64,000 nt of DNA. It comes from UTCHB3 sp002050155. Its GTDB lineage: Bacteria; Bacteroidota; Ignavibacteria; Ignavibacteriales; Ignavibacteriaceae. Location of the stretch: positions 558,001-622,000 of the forward strand of contig CP129491.1 of the NCBI GenBank assembly GCA_030584105.1, read 5' to 3'. The notes beneath the pieces were generated by a model. That model was not told the origin of the DNA and did no database searches. It saw only the letters and a list, made by a program, of their open reading frames with translations. Shown in pieces: positions 49,271 through 58,845 of this stretch; positions within the stretch are counted from its first letter, which is position 1, and every line of letters starts with the position of its first letter. The translations under genes and the position numbers were made by a program.

Positions 49271-50368
49271 CTACTTATTCAGAATCATTTTAATTTCTGA
49301 AGAATAACCACCCTCTGCATTCAACCTGAATAGGTAGATGCCTGATGGCAAACCTACAGCGTTAAAGTTTAACGAATGGTTGCCGGCAGCCATTTCGCCG
49401 TCTAAAAGAACCGCAATTTCTCTTCCGAGGAGATCGTAAACCATACCTTTTGCGTAGCCCGAATTTGGCATTGTAAACCTTATTACAGTTGTGGGATTAA
49501 ACGGATTCGGGTAATTTTGCATTAAGTTGAATTTCGCGGGTGCGGCAACATTTCCCTCAAAAACTGAAGTAGGCGGAGTAAATTCCGGCTGAATAATCAC
49601 TTCTCTTCCGGGAATTGTAAAAGTTCCCAATTGCGCAAAGGATAGGTCGATAGTAGTAGAAAGTGCAATTTGTTTCACTAACCATTTACCCTCGGCGATG
49701 TAGTGGTTATCGTCAATGGATATTATGGGTACGGGAATGACACCCAGTAACATATAACTGACCGCGTAGTTGAGGAGAAAACGCTTACAGGTAAAACTGC
49801 CGACAGGCGTGGAAACCACTTCATCATTTTTCCGTTGTGCTTTCACCTGAAAGCGAATAGGGTAGTCTGTTCCGCTGTATGAAATTGTGGTATCTTTTGT
49901 GAAAAGAGTATAGCTTGAGTTCACGGGATTTGTAAACTTGTATGCTGAATACCACCCTTGAACAGAAGACAAAAGCCCGACAAATCCACCGAGTGAACTG
50001 TCGATTACGGAGGGGTCTAAAATGCCCAGTAACGAACTTAATGTTCCCAGACCAAAATAGATACTCCCGTCATTTCCTGATAATGCCACCCAGGAAGTAT
50101 CTAAATAAGGTTGTTCAAAAATTGTGGGTAAAGCACCGGTCTTTCCCACGAAATATTTTGCCTGTTTTCCATTATAGGTCATTTCACCGACTAAAGAATC
50201 AACCGTATAAACAGCGAAAGAGTCAACCGGTTGATTTAGAGAATCGAGCATCGTGGTTTTGTAATACCACTTGTATCCGTTTTCATTGGGGAAGAAGTTT
50301 GTTGCTTGTTGCGCAAGTGAAAACTGACTAAACAGAAGAGACATGAATAAGAAAGAAAAGAGTTTCAA
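49271..50368 (-). CDS. Secreted protein with T9SS sorting domain
   Basis: A 365-residue exported protein. I place the start at TTG 50368 (LKLFSFLFMSLLFSQFSLAQQ signal peptide), because AAGGAT lies 10 bases upstream; the upstream in-frame ATG at 50407 would put 13 residues before it. The body (NFFPNENGYKWYYKTTMLDSLNQP in outline) resembles secreted proteins of unknown role from this phylum. The end is a T9SS domain (LMQNYPNPFNPTTVIRFTMP, about 290). Converges with the HIT gene, only 2 bases between the stops. Confidence 0.8.
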   Translation of the reverse strand: MKLFSFLFMSLLFSQFSLAQQATNFFPNENGYKWYYKTTMLDSLNQPVDSFAVYTVDSLVGEMTYNGKQAKYFVGKTGALPTIFEQPYLDTSWVALSGNDGSIYFGLGTLSSLLGILDPSVIDSSLGGFVGLLSSVQGWYSAYKFTNPVNSSYTLFTKDTTISYSGTDYPIRFQVKAQRKNDEVVSTPVGSFTCKRFLLNYAVSYMLLGVIPVPIISIDDNHYIAEGKWLVKQIALSTTIDLSFAQLGTFTIPGREVIIQPEFTPPTSVFEGNVAAPAKFNLMQNYPNPFNPTTVIRFTMPNSGYAKGMVYDLLGREIAVLLDGEMAAGNHSLNFNAVGLPSGIYLFRLNAEGGYSSEIKMILNK

Positions 50369-50407
50369 CTTTGGTATATCCTTATCAAAGATTAAATGGA
50401 AGATCAA

Positions 50408-50680
50408 AAATACATAATTAGAACTGAATCACAATGTGATAAATTTCATAATTCAACCGGTACGAGAAGGGACATCCAATATGACTCCACTTTAATTGAT
50501 AAAACCTCGTGTTTTCTTTCCTGCAAGATTTAGGGAATAATGCCGGGCGGCACTTTCAGTACGAAAGATAATTGCACCAATAACTATAAATAAATATTAA
50601 CCCTGTATTATAATGCTTCAAGTGAAAATGGAATTTCGTAAATTTATTTAATATAAAAAATAAAAAAGGAGATTCCTTTC
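50408..50680. other. Intergenic stretch with a short palindrome
   Basis: The palindrome ATCACA-A-TGTGAT at 50428-50440, about 60 bases upstream of the T9SS gene start, looks like a CRP/FNR-family half-site pair. The rest is AT-rich without other structure that I can see. Confidence 0.4.
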
Positions 50681-50978
50681 ATGCAAACGAAAAAGAGATT
50701 AACCTCCGAGCAAAAAAATCATCATCCTCAGAGAACTTCCTGAGAATGAACTATCCGGCAGTCAAGTCGCTGAGAAGAACGGTATTCATGTTAACGGTAT
50801 TTACGCATGGAAAAAGAAACTCTTCGAAAATGCCGCATTGATCTTTGCCGACAGCGCCGGCAAGTCTGCTGAAGCACGGAAGAGTTCAGGCAAGGTAGAG
50901 CAACTCGAAGAGAAGCTCCGTAAACAGGATGAAGCTATATCATTCCTCCTTAGAGAGAGGGGGTAAAAGAGCTTAATC
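50681..50978 (+). pseudogene. Frameshifted IS3-type transposase OrfA remnant
   Basis: From ATG 50681 (RBS AAAAAGGAG) the frame reads MQTKKRLTSEQK and hits a stop at 50741. One base shifted at the A7 run (50712-50718), it continues as a helix-turn-helix OrfA (IIILRELPENELSGSQVAEK, NGIYAWKKKLFENAA) and a leucine-zipper-like segment (GKVEQLEEKLRKQDEAI). A second shift at TATATAT near 50937 breaks the end. No OrfB or clear terminal inverted repeats follow. A dead IS fragment; hairpin GTATCTT-AAAA-AAGATAC near 51101 may be residual. Confidence 0.75.
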
Positions 50979-51150
50979 CCATTCTGTACCCTCCCAACTT
51001 TCGCACTGAAAAACTGAAACAAAAGCAAAAGTTAAAGGGTACAGACCCGCATTTTCACTTCCGATTTCTTTTTCCAAAAAGAAAAATCGATGAAAATAGT
51101 ATCTTAAAAAAGATACGCCGCGTAAAAATTACCGCTGATGAAAACTCACA

Positions 51151-51483
51151 TTAAATATGAATTTTTCCTTCGGGCATTTTAAGCGGTGCGCCGACAAATC
51201 TTTGCACTTCAAATGAACCGCCAAATTTTTCAGCATGCTCCTGCATTAGTTGGGGAGCGTCTTTTTCCCGATAGTTTCTCAAGTTTTCAAGTGAATCGCA
51301 CTCGTAAACGGTTAGGTAGTCAACTTTATCCGGTGTAGGTTGCGGATCGATAATCTGCTGGAAGTAACAATTCTTAAATCTGCCGGTTGCTTCCACGCGC
51401 GGAATGTGCGTTTCCATCATCCACAGCACCCATTCGGTTTGAATTTTACTCTCTACAGAAATTTTCACATAGTAATAAATCAT
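51151..51483 (-). CDS. DUF4286 family protein
   Basis: A 110-residue cytoplasmic protein of the DUF4286 family: MIYYYVKISVESKIQTEW (1-18), WMMETHIPRVEATGRF (about 21-36), EHAEKFGGSFEVQRFV. Start at the ATG at 51483; upstream in-frame codons lack the family start. Function unknown. Divergent from coaD. Confidence 0.83.
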   Translation of the reverse strand: MIYYYVKISVESKIQTEWVLWMMETHIPRVEATGRFKNCYFQQIIDPQPTPDKVDYLTVYECDSLENLRNYREKDAPQLMQEHAEKFGGSFEVQRFVGAPLKMPEGKIHI

Positions 51484-51579
51484 ATTCACTCCGTGTGTAA
51501 ACAAAAAATAAAAGAAAGTCAATTACATAAATATTTATTATATTTGAAATCAGCAAAACTTTTAGTAAAAAAGATTAAA

Positions 51580-52074
51580 ATGGCAGAAGAAAAGAAAAAA
51601 ATAGCGATCTATCCGGGCACATTTGACCCTGTCACCAACGGTCACTTAGATATAGTAATCCGGGCGAAAGAAATTTTTGATGAAGTGGTGGTAAGCATCG
51701 GTATCAACCCTTCAAAAACGCCTTTGTTCAGTGTGGAAGAGCGGGCAGGGTTGTTGCGGGCAAGCCTTGCCGGTGTTCAGGGGGTTGAGGTAAGCTCATA
51801 CTCGGGGTTATTAGTTGCACACGCACGGGAAAAGAACGCAGTGGCAATTATCAGGGGATTGCGTGCACTTTCAGATTTTGAATATGAATTTCAGCTCGCA
51901 TTAATGAACAGAAAATTAGCGGATGAAATATCCACTGTTTTTTTAATGCCGCACGAAAAATACACTTATGTAAATTCATCGTTAATAAGAAACCTTGCCG
52001 AGTTGGGGCAGGATGTTTCCGATTTTGTACCTTCCGTAGTGCAGGCAGCACTTCGGAAAAAATTCTTTAACTAA
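51580..52074 (+). CDS. coaD: Phosphopantetheine adenylyltransferase
   Basis: Coenzyme A pathway: 4'-phosphopantetheine plus ATP to dephospho-CoA. The 164-residue protein has YPGTFDPVTNGHLDIV (about 11-26), IIRGLRALSDFEYEFQLALMNR (quoted in part; about 89) and YVNSSLIRNLAELG (about 128). The ATG at 51580 gives normal length. A TATATTTG (-7-like) lies at 51539. Followed after 17 bases by an aminotransferase gene. Confidence 0.95.
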   Translation: MAEEKKKIAIYPGTFDPVTNGHLDIVIRAKEIFDEVVVSIGINPSKTPLFSVEERAGLLRASLAGVQGVEVSSYSGLLVAHAREKNAVAIIRGLRALSDFEYEFQLALMNRKLADEISTVFLMPHEKYTYVNSSLIRNLAELGQDVSDFVPSVVQAALRKKFFN

Positions 52075-52091
52075 GCAAATTGGAGTCTGTT

Positions 52092-53285
52092 GTGACAGAA
52101 TTATCAAAACTTATAACCTCAGTTGAAGGCAGTGCCACCTTAGCAATAACTGCCTTAGTTAAAAAATTGAAAGCCGAAGGCAAAGATGTGTTGAGCTTCA
52201 GCGCCGGTGAACCTGATTTCCCCACACCGGGGTTCATTAAAAGTGCCGCTATCGACGCAATAAACAACAATTTCACTTATTACACACCAAACAGCGGCTC
52301 GCCCGATCTGCTGAAAGCGATAGTTGCGAAACTTGAAAAAGAGAACGGTTTAAGCTACACCCCACAGGAAATTTTGGTTTCAAACGGAGCGAAACAATCA
52401 ATTTACAATGTGCTTATGGCGTTGTGTAACCCTTGCGACGAGGTGATTTATCAGGCACCCTATTGGGTGAGCTATCCTGAGATGGTTAAGCTTTGTCAGG
52501 CGCGCTCTGTTATTTTGGATGCGGGACCCGAAAGCGGGTTTAAGATTACCCCTGAAAGACTGCGCTCTGCAATTTCGGAAAAAACAAAAGTGTTTTTGTT
52601 TAATTCGCCCTCAAACCCTACGGGTGCTGTTTACACGCCTGAAGAGGTTCAGGCTCTTGCTGAAGTGCTGGTTAACACCGATATAATTACAGTTTCTGAC
52701 GAAATTTACGAAAAAATAACTTTCGACGGAACGGAACACTACTCGATAGCGAAATACCCCGGGATGAAAGAAAAAACGGTTGTTATTAACGGGCTTTCAA
52801 AAGCGTATTCGATGACCGGATGGAGGGTAGGGTATGCAGCGGGACCAAAAGCAATAATAGATGCAGCCGCAAACTTACAGAGCCACAGCACTTCGAACGC
52901 TTGCTCCGTTTCGCAAAAAGCCTCGGTTGCGGCTTTAACCGGTCCCCAGGAAGAGATTGAGGCAATGGCTCACAAGTTTGAAGAGCGCCGAAATTTGGTG
53001 ATGAAAGAAATTTCAAGGATTCCGGATATTAATTGCCCGAAACCGGGCGGTGCATTTTACATCTTTTTTGATGTATCGAAATATTTCGGAAAATCGTTCA
53101 ACGGAACGGTTGTAAAAAATTCGGCGGATATGTGCACCTATCTGCTTACGGAGGTTAATATAGGTTTGGTTCCGGGCGATGCTTTCGGAAATGATAACTG
53201 TGTTAGAATGTCGTTTGCCTGCTCCGATGAAAATATTACAGAGGGAATCCGCAGGTTAGAAACCGGCTTGGCAAAGCTTGCCTAA
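52092..53285 (+). CDS. Class I/II PLP-dependent aminotransferase (aspartate aminotransferase-like)
   Basis: A 397-residue enzyme of the AspC/AspB type: SFSAGEPDFPTP (about 36), NSGSPDLLKAI, VSNGAKQSIYN, NSPSNPTGAVY (about 170) and the PLP-Lys motif NGLSKAYSMTGWRVGYAAGP (about 230). GTG at 52092 with TTGGAG upstream is preferred over TTG at 52080. It probably interconverts aspartate and oxaloacetate; some homologues act on prephenate, which would fit aroE nearby, but this is not shown. Confidence 0.9.
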   Translation: MTELSKLITSVEGSATLAITALVKKLKAEGKDVLSFSAGEPDFPTPGFIKSAAIDAINNNFTYYTPNSGSPDLLKAIVAKLEKENGLSYTPQEILVSNGAKQSIYNVLMALCNPCDEVIYQAPYWVSYPEMVKLCQARSVILDAGPESGFKITPERLRSAISEKTKVFLFNSPSNPTGAVYTPEEVQALAEVLVNTDIITVSDEIYEKITFDGTEHYSIAKYPGMKEKTVVINGLSKAYSMTGWRVGYAAGPKAIIDAAANLQSHSTSNACSVSQKASVAALTGPQEEIEAMAHKFEERRNLVMKEISRIPDINCPKPGGAFYIFFDVSKYFGKSFNGTVVKNSADMCTYLLTEVNIGLVPGDAFGNDNCVRMSFACSDENITEGIRRLETGLAKLA

Positions 53286-53320
53286 CAGAGTTTGCTTTGG
53301 AAGCGGAGTGAATCTGTTAA

Positions 53321-53352
53321 GCCGGTTTATACAAATTAACAGTATAACCGGC
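53321..53352. terminator. Hairpin between converging aminotransferase and aroE genes
   Basis: GCCGGTTTATAC (53321-53332) pairs with GTATAACCGGC (53342-53352), one bulge, AT-rich loop. Could serve both strands; no long T run. Confidence 0.55.
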
Positions 53353-53380
53353 AGGTTTACTTTCTCAATATAGAATAAAA

Positions 53381-54268
53381 TTATTTTTTTAAATCCAACA
53401 ACTGTGGGAGGGTTTTTCTAAGCTCTTCCACAGGCATTTTTTCTCCCGTCCACAATTCAAAAGCGCCTGCGGCTTGGTAGAGCAGCATATCAAGCCCGTT
53501 CAGGGTTTTGCAACCAACAGCCTCAGCCTTCTTCAAAAAGAGGGTGATTATCGGATTATAGACGAGGTCGAACACAAATGCAGCCGGGTTTAGGCTTTCG
53601 TATGGAAGCTCAGGTGCATTCTGAGTATTTGGGTGCATTCCAATCGGGGTACAGTTAACCAGAATGGATGAAGAAGCCAAAGCATCAGGCAAAGTTTTGT
53701 CATTAAATTCTATGGTGCAAAACTCCATTTCAGGGTAAACAGCCCGATAGTGTTTGACAAGATCGTGTGCTGTTTCAAGGGTTCTGTTTACGATGTAGAT
53801 TTTTTGGACATTAAATTTCGAAATTAAAGAATAAACTACAGCAGAAGCTGATCCACCCGCACCAATTATCATGGCAGTTTTACCGAAAAATATCTCGTTA
53901 TAAGGCTCGGCAGCGAGTGAAAAACCAATAACATCGGTGTTGTACCCCGTTAAAACCCCATAGTTGTTTACAATAGTGTTTACAGCACCCGTAATTTCCG
54001 CTTCCTCTTCTAAATGATCCACAACCGCCGTGGCTTGTTTTTTATGCGGGATGGATACATTAAAGCCTTTTATGCCGAGCGCTTTCATTCCGGTTATCGC
54101 ATCGAATAGTTTATTGGGAGCAACATCAAAAGGATAGTATCTGAGATTAATTCCAAGAAACTCTGCAGCCGAATTATGAATAATGGGAGAGAATGAGTGG
54201 GAAATGGGGTGCGCAAGCAACCCTGTTATAATTTCCGCAGCCTCTTTTGAGTTTGAAATACCAATCAC
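53381..54268 (-). CDS. aroE: Shikimate dehydrogenase
   Basis: NADPH-dependent reduction of 3-dehydroshikimate in aromatic amino-acid and chorismate synthesis; chorismate also feeds MenF. The 295-residue protein has LLAHPISHSFSPIIHN (about 17-32), GFNVSIPHKKQA (about 74), NTIVNNYGVLTGYNTDVIGF (quoted in part), GAGGSASAVVYSL (about 137) and CTPIGMHPN. GTG start at 54268 overlaps the TPR gene stop (GTGA). Confidence 0.93.
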   Translation of the reverse strand: MIGISNSKEAAEIITGLLAHPISHSFSPIIHNSAAEFLGINLRYYPFDVAPNKLFDAITGMKALGIKGFNVSIPHKKQATAVVDHLEEEAEITGAVNTIVNNYGVLTGYNTDVIGFSLAAEPYNEIFFGKTAMIIGAGGSASAVVYSLISKFNVQKIYIVNRTLETAHDLVKHYRAVYPEMEFCTIEFNDKTLPDALASSSILVNCTPIGMHPNTQNAPELPYESLNPAAFVFDLVYNPIITLFLKKAEAVGCKTLNGLDMLLYQAAGAFELWTGEKMPVEELRKTLPQLLDLKK

Positions 54269-55701
54269 GATTTTTCGATTAAATCATCAAAGAGGCTTTT
54301 AAAAATTCGTGAATAATATACGATGGGAGTTTTTTTCTTAAAATTTTCAAGCAGAGATTTATCGGCTTTGAACGCAGCGCGGAGGTACGCCAGACCTTGT
54401 TTGACATTTCCCAGACGATAGGCAAGCCTTGAAAGGATGAAGAAAGCCTTTCCGTTCATCGGTTTGTTCGCCAATGCGTTGCTGAGGGCAATCAAAGCAT
54501 GGTGTGGGTTTTTATAGTCAAGTTTAATTTCTGCGAGGTGCAGCCAGGTGGTATTGTTGCTGCTGTCAATTTTTAGAATATCTTCAAAATGCGAGATATA
54601 TTTGCTATCTTCATCCCCGAGTTTGAAGCCCCACTTCCCGAAGCTACCCCAAAGCCCTTTGCCGTCTTTAGTAGCAAAAATCAAAGCGTTATGGAAATCG
54701 TGCAGAGCGAGGGCGTATTCACCAATTTTCAGGTTACAATAAGCCCTTTCAACATAAGAACTTGCGAACTTTCTGTTGGCAATAATTGCTTTTGTGAATT
54801 GCGCTGCTGCTGCAAAGAAATCCTGCTTAAGCATTAAAATTTCGCCAAGTTTGAAATAAATGGCAAAATTTGTTGAGTTAAAAACCAATGCCTGGTTGAG
54901 GCTATCCATTGCGATTTTATATTTTCTGAGGCTGATATTCAGTTCAACAAAAGAGAAAAGAGCCGACAGGTTCAACGGGTCTAACGCAATGGAAGTGCTG
55001 AAAGAATTAAGAGCTCGTTCAATCCTGTTGAGCCTTTCCAGAATTTGCCCTTTGAACGCCCAGCCGTCTGAACACTTCGGTTCCAAAACCAGATACTTTT
55101 CAATAGTGTCCATTGCAAAGCCGTAGTTCCTCATATCCCTGTAGCAATGAGCAAGCAAATAAAGAACTTCGGAATCTTCAGGGTCAAGTTTGGCGGCTTT
55201 TTTCAGGAATTTAACAGCTTTTTCAAATTTGCCGATTCTTTTGTAGATAATGCCGTAAGAAAAGAAAACTCTTGGGTCTTCTTTATCCAAATAATATGCC
55301 TTTTTTAGATTTATTGCAGCTTCCTTCAAACGGTTAATGTGAATGCACACCATGGCTTTTTCAATCATGATTGCACTGTCGTTTGGGTTGAGGGATTGTG
55401 CTTTATTTAGGCTTCGGTAAGCCAGAGTGGGTTCGTTCATTCGGAATAAACAGAACCCGGCTCTGTAATAATTTTCGTAATCGAAAGGGTTGACGGAAAT
55501 AAGGTCTTTCACAATCGACAAAACTTCCTCATACCGATAGTTATCCAGCAATACCTCGATTGAATTGTCGATGTATTGAAGTTCGGCTTCCTGAAGTTCG
55601 CCTTCCAGAAAAATTTTACATTTTTCCAGGATTTCATTCAGGTAGTTTTCGCTGAAATCATCCTCTCCAAATCTAAAACTGTTCTTTTCGATGTCAGACA
55701 T
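54265..55701 (-). CDS. Tetratricopeptide-repeat protein
   Basis: A 478-residue all-helical protein with about eleven TPR-like units from residue 60 to 440 (for example YRAGFCLFRMNEPTLAYRSL, FFSYGIIYKRIGKFEKAVKFL, AFKGQILERLNRIERALNSF). No signal peptide or other domain. Likely a cytoplasmic scaffold. Coupled to aroE by a 4-base overlap. Confidence 0.88.
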   Translation of the reverse strand: MSDIEKNSFRFGEDDFSENYLNEILEKCKIFLEGELQEAELQYIDNSIEVLLDNYRYEEVLSIVKDLISVNPFDYENYYRAGFCLFRMNEPTLAYRSLNKAQSLNPNDSAIMIEKAMVCIHINRLKEAAINLKKAYYLDKEDPRVFFSYGIIYKRIGKFEKAVKFLKKAAKLDPEDSEVLYLLAHCYRDMRNYGFAMDTIEKYLVLEPKCSDGWAFKGQILERLNRIERALNSFSTSIALDPLNLSALFSFVELNISLRKYKIAMDSLNQALVFNSTNFAIYFKLGEILMLKQDFFAAAAQFTKAIIANRKFASSYVERAYCNLKIGEYALALHDFHNALIFATKDGKGLWGSFGKWGFKLGDEDSKYISHFEDILKIDSSNNTTWLHLAEIKLDYKNPHHALIALSNALANKPMNGKAFFILSRLAYRLGNVKQGLAYLRAAFKADKSLLENFKKKTPIVYYSRIFKSLFDDLIEKS

Positions 55702-55872
55702 GCAATTCCTCCGTTCCGAAAATATCTAAATTCTGAAAAAACTGAATAATCTCAAATTTTAAGCACATACATGGGTATTAAGCATTCTTTAGAAGCATTT
55801 CTAAGCGTTATGCTGTCTCTGAAAACAAACGCATAAAGGGGTATGCTATCTTAAAGTGCTTACACCGTTTTG
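55702..55872. other. Spacer between sucC and the TPR gene with decayed copies of the sucC 3' end
   Basis: On the minus strand, downstream of the sucC stop, ACGGTG and GCATAA(C) elements from the last sucC codons recur (near 55853 and 55813). TTAAGCA(C/T) repeats also occur near 55760 and 55787. The similarity is weak. No gene seen. Confidence 0.35.
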
Positions 55873-57057
55873 TTATGCGCTCACCGTTTCATTCTGCGCA
55901 AGAACCCGCGTGATCTTATCAGCTGCATCAGCAAGTGTAGAAGCGGGAATAAGGCTAAGCCCCGAGTTTTGGAGCATAGTTCTTGCTTCAACAGCATTTG
56001 TGCCTTCCAACCGAACAACGATTGGGAGGGAGATGTTGATCTCTTTTGCAGCACTTATAACACCTTCAGCAACACGGTCGCACCGGACAATACCACCGAA
56101 GATGTTGATTAAAATAGCCTTAACATTCGGATCGGAAAGGATAATTTTAAATCCGTTTGCAACCGTTTCTTTATTTGCACCCCCGCCGACATCTAAGAAG
56201 TTAGCAGGTTCGCCGCCTGCAAGTTTAATTATATCCATAGTCGCCATAGCAAGCCCGGCACCGTTGACCATACAGCCGACATTTCCATCGAGTTTAACAT
56301 AGTTAAGATTATAGCGTGAAGCTTCCACTTCAAGCGGGTCTTCCTCGTCGATGTCACGAAATTCGGCAATATCTTTGTGGCGGAAAAGTGCGTTATCGTC
56401 AAAATTCATTTTAGCGTCGAGTGCCATTACATCGCCTTCTTTTGTAACAACCAAGGGGTTAATTTCCGCAAGTGAAGCGTCGGTTTGGTCGTAAGCTTTA
56501 TAGAGAGCAAGAAGGAAAGCGACCGCATTTTTATGTTGAATACCGGAAAGACCGAGCGCAAAAGCAATTTTCCGAGCCTGATTTGGGCGCAGCCCGAGCA
56601 TTGGATCAATCGCTTCTTTGATGATTTTCTCGGGGGTTTCTTCTGCAACTTTTTCTATTTCCATTCCACCTTCGGTAGAAGCCATCAGAACATTTTTCGA
56701 AATTGCGCGATCAAGGGTGATACCGATATAAAGCTCTTTATCGATGTTTATGCCTTGTTCGATCAGCAGCCTTTTCACTATTCTGCCTTCGGGACCTGTC
56801 TGATGAGTAACCAACTTCATGCCAAGCATAGCTTTGGAAAACTCGTACACTTCGTGCAATGATTTAGCAACTTTAACGCCACCACCCTTGCCTCTGCCGC
56901 CGGCGTGAATCTGTGCTTTAACTACCCAAACCGAGCCACCAAGCTCTTCTTTTGCCACTCTTACCGCATCTTCAGGGGTGAAAACGGGTCTGCCCTTAGG
57001 GACTGCAACATTAAATCTTCTCAGGATGTCTTTCGCCTGATATTCGTGAATTTTCAT
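55873..57057 (-). CDS. sucC: Succinyl-CoA ligase, beta subunit
   Basis: ATP-grasp subunit of the TCA-cycle enzyme converting succinyl-CoA to succinate with ADP or GDP. The 394-residue protein starts MKIHEYQAKDILRRFNVAVP, with KAQIHAGGRGKGGGVKV (about 44-60), EINPLVVTKEG (about 198), NGAGLAMATMDIIKLAGG (about 262) and ILINIFGGIVRCD (about 318). No sucD is in the window. Lies 71 bases downstream of pruA on the same strand, behind a hairpin. Confidence 0.95.
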   Translation of the reverse strand: MKIHEYQAKDILRRFNVAVPKGRPVFTPEDAVRVAKEELGGSVWVVKAQIHAGGRGKGGGVKVAKSLHEVYEFSKAMLGMKLVTHQTGPEGRIVKRLLIEQGINIDKELYIGITLDRAISKNVLMASTEGGMEIEKVAEETPEKIIKEAIDPMLGLRPNQARKIAFALGLSGIQHKNAVAFLLALYKAYDQTDASLAEINPLVVTKEGDVMALDAKMNFDDNALFRHKDIAEFRDIDEEDPLEVEASRYNLNYVKLDGNVGCMVNGAGLAMATMDIIKLAGGEPANFLDVGGGANKETVANGFKIILSDPNVKAILINIFGGIVRCDRVAEGVISAAKEINISLPIVVRLEGTNAVEARTMLQNSGLSLIPASTLADAADKITRVLAQNETVSA

Positions 57058-57103
57058 TAAATAAATACCTGTGATAAAATTGTTAAAGAATAGTTGAAGA
57101 ACA

Positions 57104-57123
57104 GGGGAGCCGGGAGGCTCCCC
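57104..57123 (-). terminator. GC-rich hairpin between pruA and sucC
   Basis: GGGGAGCC (57104-57111) and GGCTCCCC (57116-57123) form a perfect 8-bp stem with a 4-base loop, 6 bases after the pruA stop. No T run follows on the minus strand, so it may attenuate or protect mRNA rather than fully terminate. Confidence 0.55.
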
Positions 57124-57128
57124 ATCAA

Positions 57129-58679
57129 TTATTTAATTTTTTCACTCATTGTCTTCGCCTGAAGGAAGAGGAGCAGATAGTCTCTGCCGCCGGCTTTTGA
57201 ATCAGTACCCGACATATTAAAGCCACCGAAGGGATGCCCGCCAACCATAGCACCTGTGCACTTACGGTTGAAGTAGAGGTTACCAATCAGAAGTTCTTTC
57301 TTAGCCTTGTTCAGGTGGTCACGGTTGTTGCTGTAAACAGCTCCGGTGAGACCGTAAATAGTGTTGTTACAAATTTTAAGAGATTCATCGAAATTTGGTG
57401 ATTTAATAACGGCAAGCACGGGACCAAAAATTTCTTCCTGTGAAATTCTTGCCATCGGGTCAACATCAGCGATAACAGTCGGGCTGATGTAGTAGCCGTC
57501 GCCCTCAGCTTTCTGACCGCCGGTAATCACTCTGCCTTCATTTTTACCGATTTCGATATATTTCAGGATACCTCTTTCAGCTGAAGCGCTGATAACGGGG
57601 CCCATTCTGAAGTTATCTTCTGCAGGGCCGACCCGGATTTTTTCGACGCGTTCTTTGATTTTGTCGAGCATAGTATCGTAAACTTTTTCATCGATGATTG
57701 CTCTCGAGCAAGCGCTGCACTTCTGCCCCTGGAACCCAAAAGCAGCAGCTACGATACCATCGGCAGCGTCGTCAAGATTTGTATCAGAATCGACTATAAT
57801 ACTGTCTTTTCCGCCCATTTCGGCGACAACTCTTTTCAGCCATATTTGGCCCGGCTGAACTTTAGCAGCGAGTTCATAGATGTGCGTACCCACTTCCATC
57901 GAGCCGGTGAAAGAGATAAACCTGACTTTAGGGTGTGCAACCAGAGTGTCTCCAACTTCGGCGCCTGAGCCGGGCAGGAAGTTAAGAACACCATCGGGAA
58001 CACCCGCTTCTTTCATCACTTCGTAGTAAAGCCTTCCCATCATTGGGGTTTCAGATGATGGTTTAAGAACTATGGTGTTACCCGTAACGATTGCTGCAGA
58101 AGACATTCCTGCGAGAATTGCGAACGGGAAGTTCCATGGGGGAACTATGACGCCAACACCAAGCGGGATGTAAACTAATTCATTTTCTTCACCGGGAAGT
58201 GGTGAAATCGGTTGTTTGTCGCCGTAGCGCAGCATTTCTCTTCCGTAAAACTCTAAGAAATCGATAGCTTCAGCGGTATCCGCGTCGGCTTCGCCGTAAT
58301 TTTTCCCCGCTTCAAGAACCATCCATGCGTTAATTTCAAGTTTTCTTCTGCGCATGATGGCAGCAGCCCTGAATAGTAGTTCAGCTCTTTCCTGTGGTGT
58401 TGTGTATCTCCAGGTTTCAAAGGCTTTCAGGGCTTCGTCAACTGCTTTGTTTGCGAGGTCAACATCACCTTTGCTGAAAACGGCAAGGAGTTCTTCTTTG
58501 TTGGACGGATTGTATGAGTTAAAAGTTCTTTCAGTTACAACCTCTTTTCCTCCAATGATTAAGGGATAAGAGGCACCGAATTTTTTTCTGGCTTCGTCAA
58601 TTGCAGCCTTTTGTGCGTTAAAATTTTCGGGTTTACTAAAATCTAAGTATGCTTCATTTATAAATGGGGATATATTCAT
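57129..58679 (-). CDS. pruA: L-glutamate gamma-semialdehyde (1-pyrroline-5-carboxylate) dehydrogenase
   Basis: Oxidises glutamate semialdehyde to glutamate in proline and arginine catabolism. The 516-residue stand-alone P5C dehydrogenase has PWNFPFAILAGMSSAAIVTG (about 178), FTGSMEVG (about 254), the conserved Glu in VVAEMGGKDSIIV (about 282) and the catalytic Cys in GFQGQKCSACSRAI (about 316-329). FGGFNMSGTDSKAGG near the end is typical. ATG at 58679 with AAGGAGATC upstream. No proline dehydrogenase domain is fused. Confidence 0.93.
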   Translation of the reverse strand: MNISPFINEAYLDFSKPENFNAQKAAIDEARKKFGASYPLIIGGKEVVTERTFNSYNPSNKEELLAVFSKGDVDLANKAVDEALKAFETWRYTTPQERAELLFRAAAIMRRRKLEINAWMVLEAGKNYGEADADTAEAIDFLEFYGREMLRYGDKQPISPLPGEENELVYIPLGVGVIVPPWNFPFAILAGMSSAAIVTGNTIVLKPSSETPMMGRLYYEVMKEAGVPDGVLNFLPGSGAEVGDTLVAHPKVRFISFTGSMEVGTHIYELAAKVQPGQIWLKRVVAEMGGKDSIIVDSDTNLDDAADGIVAAAFGFQGQKCSACSRAIIDEKVYDTMLDKIKERVEKIRVGPAEDNFRMGPVISASAERGILKYIEIGKNEGRVITGGQKAEGDGYYISPTVIADVDPMARISQEEIFGPVLAVIKSPNFDESLKICNNTIYGLTGAVYSNNRDHLNKAKKELLIGNLYFNRKCTGAMVGGHPFGGFNMSGTDSKAGGRDYLLLFLQAKTMSEKIK

Positions 58680-58732
58680 TTTGATCTCCTTAAAAAAATA
58701 TTTCCATCTACAAATTTAACCTTTTCTGACGA

Positions 58733-58827
58733 GGGATCAAAAGGAAAACGCCGTAACTTGAATAGGGACTTAAAATCGGTCTTAATGTTGTTTTTCATTG
58801 GGAGATTAAGAGGAAAACAGCGTAACT
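58733..58827. repeat. Direct repeat of about 26 bp upstream of pruA and the SRP RNA
   Basis: GGGATCAAAAGGAAAACGCC...ACT at 58733-58758 and GGGAGATTAAGAGGAAAACA...ACT at 58800-58827 share AGGAAAAC-x-GCGTAACT-like cores 67 bp apart. They lie between divergent transcription units. Confidence 0.75.
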
Positions 58828-58845
58828 ACACTTTTGTTACAGAAA

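Noticed and set aside
50801..51028. Minus-strand 75-codon gene
   Set aside because: Antisense to the OrfA remnant; no start context or domain.
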